A DNA stretch of 64,000 nucleotides from Mesorhizobium loti (GTDB taxonomy: Bacteria; Pseudomonadota; Alphaproteobacteria; Rhizobiales; Rhizobiaceae). The translations under genes and the position numbers were made by a program. Under the pieces are notes generated by a model. The model saw nothing but the letters and a program-made list of their open reading frames with translations, had not been told where the DNA came from and ran no database searches. Below, in pieces: positions 59,502 through 64,000 of the stretch (within the stretch, counting starts at the first letter, position 1; each line of letters begins with the position of its first letter). The DNA is taken from the NCBI RefSeq assembly GCF_002858745.1, contig NZ_PJRO01000013.1, positions 62,001 through 126,000 on the forward strand. The letters run 5' to 3'.

Positions 59502-59795
59502 TGTCTTGCTCCTCTGTTCTCGTCCCTCGGGGTCGAAACGCCTCTCTACTCCATGCGTTCCGGCTAAAGTTCTGACGGATGCTCACGCTTTGTTCCGCCC
59601 TGTCGTTGCAGGTGAGCCGCAGGTCCTCGCACATCGACTGCCCAACTGGCCGGAATTTGCAGAAAACGCTTGATCGGCACCGGGTTCTGGCCTCTTAGCC
59701 GGAACATGGCGGGCGCCAGGCAAACGTCGGTGACAAGCGCGGGTTTCGCTGGCAAATTCGCCTCGCGAGGTGATTCAGGCAACCAGGAGATGAGA

Positions 59796-60587
59796 ATGGC
59801 ATTTCGTGCCAAGGGAAAGGTTTTCGCAGCCGCGGCGGCGCTTTGGCTGCTGACGGGCGCCACCCAGGCGGCCGAGTGTGGCAAGACTTCTGCCGGATTC
59901 GAGGAATGGAAGGCGGAGTTCGCCAGGGACGCACAGGCCGCGGGCGTCAAGGGCCGCGGCCTTGCGGCGCTGGAAGGCGCAACATACGCCTCGGCAACCA
60001 TCAGGGCCGACCGGGCGGTCAAAAAGGCTTTTAGCGGCTCGGTGGAAGATTTCATGAAGCGTCGTGGCGCTTCAACGATCATTTCGCGTGGCAAATCCAT
60101 GAAGAAAGCCAACGCGGCGCTCTTCAACAGGATCGAAAGCACCTACGGTGTAAAGCCGGGCGTGCTGCTCGCCATCTGGGGCATGGAAACCGGTTTCGGC
60201 GCCGCCATGGGCAAGCAGAACACCGTCTCTGCCATTTTGACCCTCGCTTACGACTGCCGCCGCCCCGAGTTCTTCTATCCTCACGCCATCGCCGCACTTA
60301 AGCTCGTCGATCGCGGCTCGCTGACCGCCAGCTCGGTTGGCGCGATGCATGGGGAAATCGGTCATACCCAGTTCCTGCCTGGAAACGTCCTGAAATATGG
60401 CGTCGGCGGTGCAAACCTGCGCGACAAGGAAACCGCGCTTGCGTCGACCGCTAACTTCCTCAAGGGGCATGGTTGGCAGTCCGGTGTAGGCGCCGAGGGA
60501 AATATGGGCGCAATCGCCGGCTGGAATTCCGCCAGCGTCTACCAGCAGGCAATCGCCCGCATCGCCTCGGCCATCGACAACGATTGA
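59796..60587 (+). CDS. Lytic murein transglycosylase (MltB-like)
   Basis: A 263-residue periplasmic peptidoglycan-cleaving enzyme. A signal peptide (FRAKGKVFAAAAALWLLTGA, cleavage near residue 27) leads into an SLT_2 domain (about 40-263) with the catalytic Glu in IWGMETGFGAAMGKQ (near 124-138) and GEIGHTQFLPGNVLKYG (near 185-201). It lacks a lipobox, unlike MltB itself, so it is periplasmic. AGGAG lies 6 bp before the ATG at 59796; a start six bases upstream is possible. Family A repeat copy 6 follows. Confidence 0.92.
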   Translation: MAFRAKGKVFAAAAALWLLTGATQAAECGKTSAGFEEWKAEFARDAQAAGVKGRGLAALEGATYASATIRADRAVKKAFSGSVEDFMKRRGASTIISRGKSMKKANAALFNRIESTYGVKPGVLLAIWGMETGFGAAMGKQNTVSAILTLAYDCRRPEFFYPHAIAALKLVDRGSLTASSVGAMHGEIGHTQFLPGNVLKYGVGGANLRDKETALASTANFLKGHGWQSGVGAEGNMGAIAGWNSASVYQQAIARIASAIDND

Positions 60588-60606
60588 CGGAAATCGGTTC
60601 GAGTGC

Positions 60607-60700
60607 AGAGCGTTTCCGTTTTTCGCGGAAACGCTCTTACTCTTTGTTTTTACGCATTTCCGGGCGGAAAACCGTTACGCACTTTTCCTGGAATTGCTCT
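60607..60700 (+). repeat. Intergenic repeat, family A (copy 6)
   Basis: A well-preserved copy: AGAGCGTTTCCG...CGGAAACGCTCT hairpin, TACTCTTTGTTTTTACGCAT, then TTACGCACTTTTCCTGGAAT. It lies 19 bp after the lytic transglycosylase stop. Confidence 0.85.
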
Positions 60701-60720
60701 CGGCTCGAACTTTTCCTCGA

Positions 60721-60745
60721 GAGGATCGCCAGCGAGGCGATCCTC
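60721..60745. terminator. Hairpin between convergent genes
   Basis: Perfect inverted repeat GAGGATCGCC / GGCGATCCTC, loop AGCGA, just after the small exported protein's stop on the minus strand. No T run follows on either strand. It may terminate both converging transcripts. Confidence 0.5.
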
Positions 60746-60747
60746 AA

Positions 60748-61056
60748 TTACCGCCCCTTGATAACCTTCCAGATTTCGGTGGAACGGCTCTCCTGGAGCC
60801 GATTGATGTCGGACAGCGTAATTCGTCCGCTTGCGATAGCTTTAGCCGAACGCTGACAGAAGACGGCGGGCGCGCGCTCTTTCGACACGCCCATGAAGGT
60901 CCTGATTTCCTCCTTCGCGGAGATCGGAATTGAAGGATAACCCCTCATGCATCGCTCTAGGCCAGTTTTGAAGTCTGGCCTGTTATCTGCCCGGACGGTT
61001 TGATTGCCCATTAGAACAATGGCCGCTGCAAGCAACGCTAAAAGATATTTCTTCAT
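60748..61056 (-). CDS. Small exported protein of unknown function
   Basis: A 102-residue protein with a signal peptide (MKKYLLALLAAAIVLMGNQT, cleavage near residue 23 after VRA). The mature part has Cys36 and Cys67 (LERCMRGYPSIP, APAVFCQRSAKAI), which could form a disulfide, and a C-terminal helical region RITLSDINRLQESRSTEIWK. I recognise no domain. It is minus strand between repeat copies A6 and A7. Function unknown. Confidence 0.7.
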   Translation of the reverse strand: MKKYLLALLAAAIVLMGNQTVRADNRPDFKTGLERCMRGYPSIPISAKEEIRTFMGVSKERAPAVFCQRSAKAIASGRITLSDINRLQESRSTEIWKVIKGR

Positions 61057-61092
61057 CGAGAGCCCCCCCGGCGAATAGAGCGGGGAGCCTAT

Positions 61093-61184
61093 AGCAATTC
61101 CAGCAAAAGTGCACAGCGGTTTTGCGTCCGGAATTGCGTATAAACAAAGAGTTAGAGCGTTTCCGCGAAAAGCGGAAACGCTCT
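61093..61184 (-). repeat. Intergenic repeat, family A (copy 7)
   Basis: Reads on the minus strand as AGAGCGTTTCCGCTTTTCGCG, then TAACTCTTTGTTTATACGCAAT and TGCACTTTTGCTGGAATTGCT. It is oriented as a terminator for the minus-strand gene at 61304. The remaining 119 bp up to that gene and 36 bp toward the next show nothing else. Confidence 0.85.
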
Positions 61185-61303
61185 GGACAAGAGATGCAAG
61201 ATATCAAGTCGCAGCAGCGTTTTGCCTGACGGTCTCTGGTCAGGAATACCTGGTATTTTGAATACAATTCGCAGCCGAATTCGTCAGCTCAACTAGCTTT
61301 TTT

Positions 61304-61837
61304 CTACTTGATTTCCATCGTGTAGGAGCATCCCGCCAGCACTTTGCCTGGATGCGTCTCGACCGTGGAAACGTTGAGGCTGATTCGTGTGGCAAGCGTC
61401 ACGCCCTCGGACGTCTCGGTGTTCTCCGAAACAACCTTTTCCCCGAGGAACTTCTGCGGGTTGGAAATCATCGGCTCGACACCGATTTTCTTCGCCAGAT
61501 CGGTCGCGGCAGTACCATCCAACACTGCCATCGGACCGCTGGACGTGAAAACCAGGGTTTTCGTTGCCATGCCGAAGGCAGCAAGCGGCTTTTCCAGCTC
61601 ATACTGCGACAGGAAAGGATTGCCACTGTCGACCTTGCGCCAACCGAGCTTTCCGGCTGCATCGGATTCGCCCGTCAGCCACAAAGCGAGACTGTTGTAA
61701 GTCGGCACATCCGCCCGACATTCGACCAATGCAGGCAGATCCAGTGCAGCCGGATCGAAATCCTGAGCGGTGGCGGGCACGCTTGTCGCCAGCAGCACAA
61801 AGCCGGCGACGGAACAAAGGGCCGCGCGCACAATCAA
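61304..61837 (-). CDS. Exported protein of unknown function, coupled to argG
   Basis: A 177-residue protein with a signal peptide (IVRAALCSVAGFVLLATSVP, cleavage near residue 24 after ATA). The mature part has LDLPALVECRADVPTYNSLA (near 33-52) and a C-terminal HPGKVLAGCSYTMEIK, with two Cys. I recognise no domain. The start is a TTG at 61837 that overlaps the argG stop (TTGA); a GTG two codons later at 61831 is an alternative. Coupling to argG makes it the second gene of that operon. Function unknown. Confidence 0.7.
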   Translation of the reverse strand: MIVRAALCSVAGFVLLATSVPATAQDFDPAALDLPALVECRADVPTYNSLALWLTGESDAAGKLGWRKVDSGNPFLSQYELEKPLAAFGMATKTLVFTSSGPMAVLDGTAATDLAKKIGVEPMISNPQKFLGEKVVSENTETSEGVTLATRISLNVSTVETHPGKVLAGCSYTMEIK

Positions 61838-63057
61838 CCGCGTTTGTTGCGGGCGGCGAGTGTCCGCAGGCGCAGCGCGTTCAGCTTGATGAAGCCGGCG
61901 GCATCCTTCTGGTCGTAGGCGCCCTGGTCGTCCTCGAAGGTCACCAGCTTGTCGGAATACAGCGACTTCGGGCTCTCGCGGCCGATGACCATGACATTGC
62001 CCTTATAGAGCTTCAGCGTCACCTCGCCTTCGACGTCTTTCTGGCTGAGATCGATCGCTGCCTGCAGCATCTGCCGCTCCGGCGAGAACCAGAAACCGTA
62101 ATAGATCAGCTCTGCGTAACGCGGCATCAGCTCATCCTTGAGGTGCGCCGCGCCGCGGTCGAGCGTGATCGATTCGATGGCGCGATGCGCAGCGAGCAGG
62201 ATCGTGCCGCCAGGCGTTTCGTAAACGCCACGCGACTTCATGCCGACGAAACGGTTTTCCACCAGGTCAAGGCGGCCGATGCCGTTGTCGCGGCCGTAAT
62301 CGTTGAGCTTGGCCAGCAGCGTCGCCGGCGACAGGCGCTCGCCATTGATCGAAACCGCGTCACCCCTCTCGAAGCCGATCTTGATGACGGTCGCCTTGTC
62401 GGGGGCAGCTTCCGGCGAAATGGTGCGCATATGGACATATTCAGGTGCTTCGACCGACGGATCTTCCAGCACCTTGCCCTCTGATGAGGAGTGCAGCAGG
62501 TTCGCGTCGACCGAGAACGGCGCCTCGCCCTTCTTGTCCTTGGCGACCGGAATCTGGTGCTGCTCAGCGAATTCGAGCAGGTGCGTGCGGCTCTTGAACG
62601 ACCAGTCGCGCCACGGTGCGATGATCTTGATGTCCGGATTCAGCGCATAAGCCGACAGCTCGAAACGCACCTGATCGTTGCCCTTGCCGGTTGCGCCGTG
62701 CGCGATGGCGTCAGCACCAGTCCTTTCGGCGATCTCGATCAGATGCTTGGAGATCAGCGGACGGGCGATCGACGTGCCGAGCAGGTAGACGCCTTCATAG
62801 ACGGCGTTGGCGCGGAACATCGGGAAGACAAAATCGCGTACGAATTCCTCGCGCACGTCCTCGATGAAGATCTCCTTGATGCCAAGCATCTCGGCCTTGC
62901 GGCGCGCCGGTTCCAACTCTTCGCCCTGGCCAAGGTCGGCGGTGAAGGTAACCACCTCCGCACCGAGTTCGGTTTGCAGCCACTTCAGGATGATCGAGGT
63001 ATCGAGGCCGCCCGAATAGGCGAGCACCACCTTCTTTACGTCTTTGAACTTTGACAT
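61834..63057 (-). CDS. argG: Argininosuccinate synthase
   Basis: Joins citrulline and aspartate in arginine biosynthesis, using ATP, 407 residues. VVLAYSGGLDTSIILKWL (near residues 9-26) is the ATP-pyrophosphatase P-loop, AHGATGKGNDQVRFELS (near 117-133) and the middle SEGKVLEDP-type block match the family. The start at 63057 (ATG) begins the family match MSKFKDVKKVV; upstream in-frame codons belong to untranslated sequence. It ends in a TTGA overlap with the next gene. A 292-bp gap lies upstream, shared with the MHYT gene. Confidence 0.97.
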   Translation of the reverse strand: MSKFKDVKKVVLAYSGGLDTSIILKWLQTELGAEVVTFTADLGQGEELEPARRKAEMLGIKEIFIEDVREEFVRDFVFPMFRANAVYEGVYLLGTSIARPLISKHLIEIAERTGADAIAHGATGKGNDQVRFELSAYALNPDIKIIAPWRDWSFKSRTHLLEFAEQHQIPVAKDKKGEAPFSVDANLLHSSSEGKVLEDPSVEAPEYVHMRTISPEAAPDKATVIKIGFERGDAVSINGERLSPATLLAKLNDYGRDNGIGRLDLVENRFVGMKSRGVYETPGGTILLAAHRAIESITLDRGAAHLKDELMPRYAELIYYGFWFSPERQMLQAAIDLSQKDVEGEVTLKLYKGNVMVIGRESPKSLYSDKLVTFEDDQGAYDQKDAAGFIKLNALRLRTLAARNKRG

Positions 63058-63349
63058 CTTGGAGGGCAACCTTCCTGCGTTGGTCAGAACCGCTTTTTCG
63101 GCGCCACTATTAGTGCGGTTCCGATCCCGGGGGAAGCGGCCAAACATGGCAAATTGTTTGGCAGCAATGACGTTTGACCACGCTTTTTGCGTGGCAGCCG
63201 ACGTCCGGCGGAAACACTTCATTGACCGTACCGTTCAACGGAGCAGGGAACTCGCCTTGTAGACCGGTGAGTTAAACCGGCTTTCACGATTCAACCGCTA
63301 GTCGGTCCTAACTTTCCTGATCGCTTCCCTTCGAAGGCTGCTGAATCCG

Positions 63350-64000
63350 ATGCGCGTCATCTCCTGCATCGCCATGGAACACAATCTGTGGCTCGTCTTC
63401 CTTGCGGCATTCCTCTGCGTTACCGGCAGCTGGGTCACCTCCGGCCTCTTCCAGCGTGTCAGGAAAACCGAAGGAGTCCAGGCCAAGGGCTGGCTGGTTC
63501 TGACCGCCGTTGCCGCCGGCTCGTCAATCTGGTGCACGCATTTCGTCGCCATGCTGGCCTACGACCCCGGCGCGCCGATTTTCTTCGAGCCGCTGCTGAC
63601 CATGGCGTCGCTGATCATTGCCATCGTCGGCACAGGTGTCGGCTTTGCCTGGGCAACAAGCAGCCGCCGTTTCGCGGCTATGACCGGCGGCGCTCTGGTC
63701 GGGTTGGCGATCTCGGCCATGCACTACACAGGCATGGCCGCGTACCACGTCGCTGGCATCGTTGAATGGGATGGCGCCTATGTCACCGCATCCGTCCTTA
63801 TCGCAATAGCCGCAGCAGCCCTGGCGTTGAAGCAGTGGGTTGATGGACAGAGCCCGAAGGCATTCCTCATCGGCACAGCCAGTCTGGTCCTCGCGATCGT
63901 TGGCTTGCATTTCACCGGCATGGCAGCCGTATCCGTGACGCCGATGTCCTTCGTCACGGGTGGTACCAACCCAAGCGTCCTCGAAGCCATGGCCGTTTCG
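63350..64000 (+). CDS. MHYT-domain sensor protein (3' end cut by window edge)
   Basis: The 217 visible residues are a membrane sensor module with six or seven hydrophobic segments. The MHYT motifs are CTHFVAMLAY (near residues 62-71), MHYTGMAAYHV (near 124-134) and LHFTGMAAVSV (near 185-195), in which His and Met are thought to bind copper or a similar metal; they point outward. Such sensors usually continue into GGDEF-EAL domains, but the window ends first, so the output is unknown. The ATG at 63350 starts the hydrophobic region; no strong ribosome site precedes it. The 292 bp upstream contain a small hairpin (CCACGC-TTTTT-GCGTGG, 63178-63194). Confidence 0.85.
   Translation, partial: MRVISCIAMEHNLWLVFLAAFLCVTGSWVTSGLFQRVRKTEGVQAKGWLVLTAVAAGSSIWCTHFVAMLAYDPGAPIFFEPLLTMASLIIAIVGTGVGFAWATSSRRFAAMTGGALVGLAISAMHYTGMAAYHVAGIVEWDGAYVTASVLIAIAAAALALKQWVDGQSPKAFLIGTASLVLAIVGLHFTGMAAVSVTPMSFVTGGTNPSVLEAMAVS

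Noticed and set aside
63058..63349. A riboswitch or small RNA in the argG/MHYT divergent gap
   Set aside because: Only a 6-bp-stem hairpin (63178-63194) is visible and no known riboswitch consensus fits.

Overview
The window looks like a chromosomal stretch from an alphaproteobacterium of the order Hyphomicrobiales (Rhizobiales), most likely Mesorhizobium or a close relative. The reasons are high GC throughout, a hemC-hemD-Mic60-hemY cluster, a chorismate mutase gene between ffh and rpsP, a GlnK-AmtB operon behind a sigma-54/NtrC promoter, MHYT, DUF1127 and DUF1236 proteins, and many short mosaic palindromic intergenic repeats. Assignment to genus is inference; no 16S gene is present.

Layout. 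1-6.1 kb: pyridoxal kinase (cut by the window edge), a LemA/TPM envelope cluster, an acetyltransferase, inorganic pyrophosphatase, and DUF167/YggT. 6.3-8.2 kb: tRNA-Ala(CGC) with, at its 3' end, a decayed 1.8-kb integrated element: an 18-bp copy of the tRNA end, a fragment of an integrase gene, and a two-gene cargo (quinone-oxidoreductase-like protein plus HxlR regulator). 8.2-13.6 kb: a multifunctional beta-oxidation enzyme with divergent TetR regulator, an aminotransferase and an MFS exporter. 13.7-19.7 kb (minus): hemC, hemD, a Mic60-like membrane protein, hemY, TerB-like and amidotransferase genes. 19.8-23.7 kb (plus): tsaD, gpsA, YciI, EVE, a methyltransferase and DUF1761. 23.8-32.2 kb: LysR/DUF1127, an L,D-transpeptidase-like gene divergent from an orphan response regulator, a stand-alone cNMP-binding protein followed by a GNAT acetyltransferase, then xthA, lolA and ftsK. 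32.4-34.3 kb: glnK-amtB. 34.3-41.8 kb: tesB, a ubiquinone-type hydroxylase, YbaK, YciI, OsmC, a 14-TM MFS pump, a flavoprotein and YceH.

41.8-45.6 kb: succinate dehydrogenase operon sdhC-sdhD-sdhA-DUF3052-sdhB, with the uncharacterised DUF3052 gene locked into the operon by overlaps. 45.9-54.8 kb: exported small proteins, two tandem membrane diguanylate cyclases, an ACT protein, DoxX, a glycine-zipper lipoprotein, a bestrophin-like protein and a GGDEF-EAL protein. 55.1-57.5 kb: rpsP, chorismate mutase, ffh. 57.7-64 kb: CPBP protease, SH3/DUF1236 protein, lytic transglycosylase, argG with a coupled exported protein, and the start of an MHYT-domain sensor.

Themes. Core metabolism and envelope genes dominate, and four second-messenger genes (two GGDEF, one GGDEF-EAL, one MHYT) lie in the last 17 kb. 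Seven copies of one roughly 95-bp repeat and two of a second repeat sit between genes; most copies of the first are oriented like intrinsic terminators. No CRISPR array, intact transposase, rRNA or recognisable riboswitch was seen. Candidate operators are proposed for several divergent promoters, including a Pho-box-like site at 54.95 kb. The best leads are the decayed tRNA-Ala element, the split cNMP/acetyltransferase pair, DUF3052 inside the sdh operon and the Pho-box/terminator gap.
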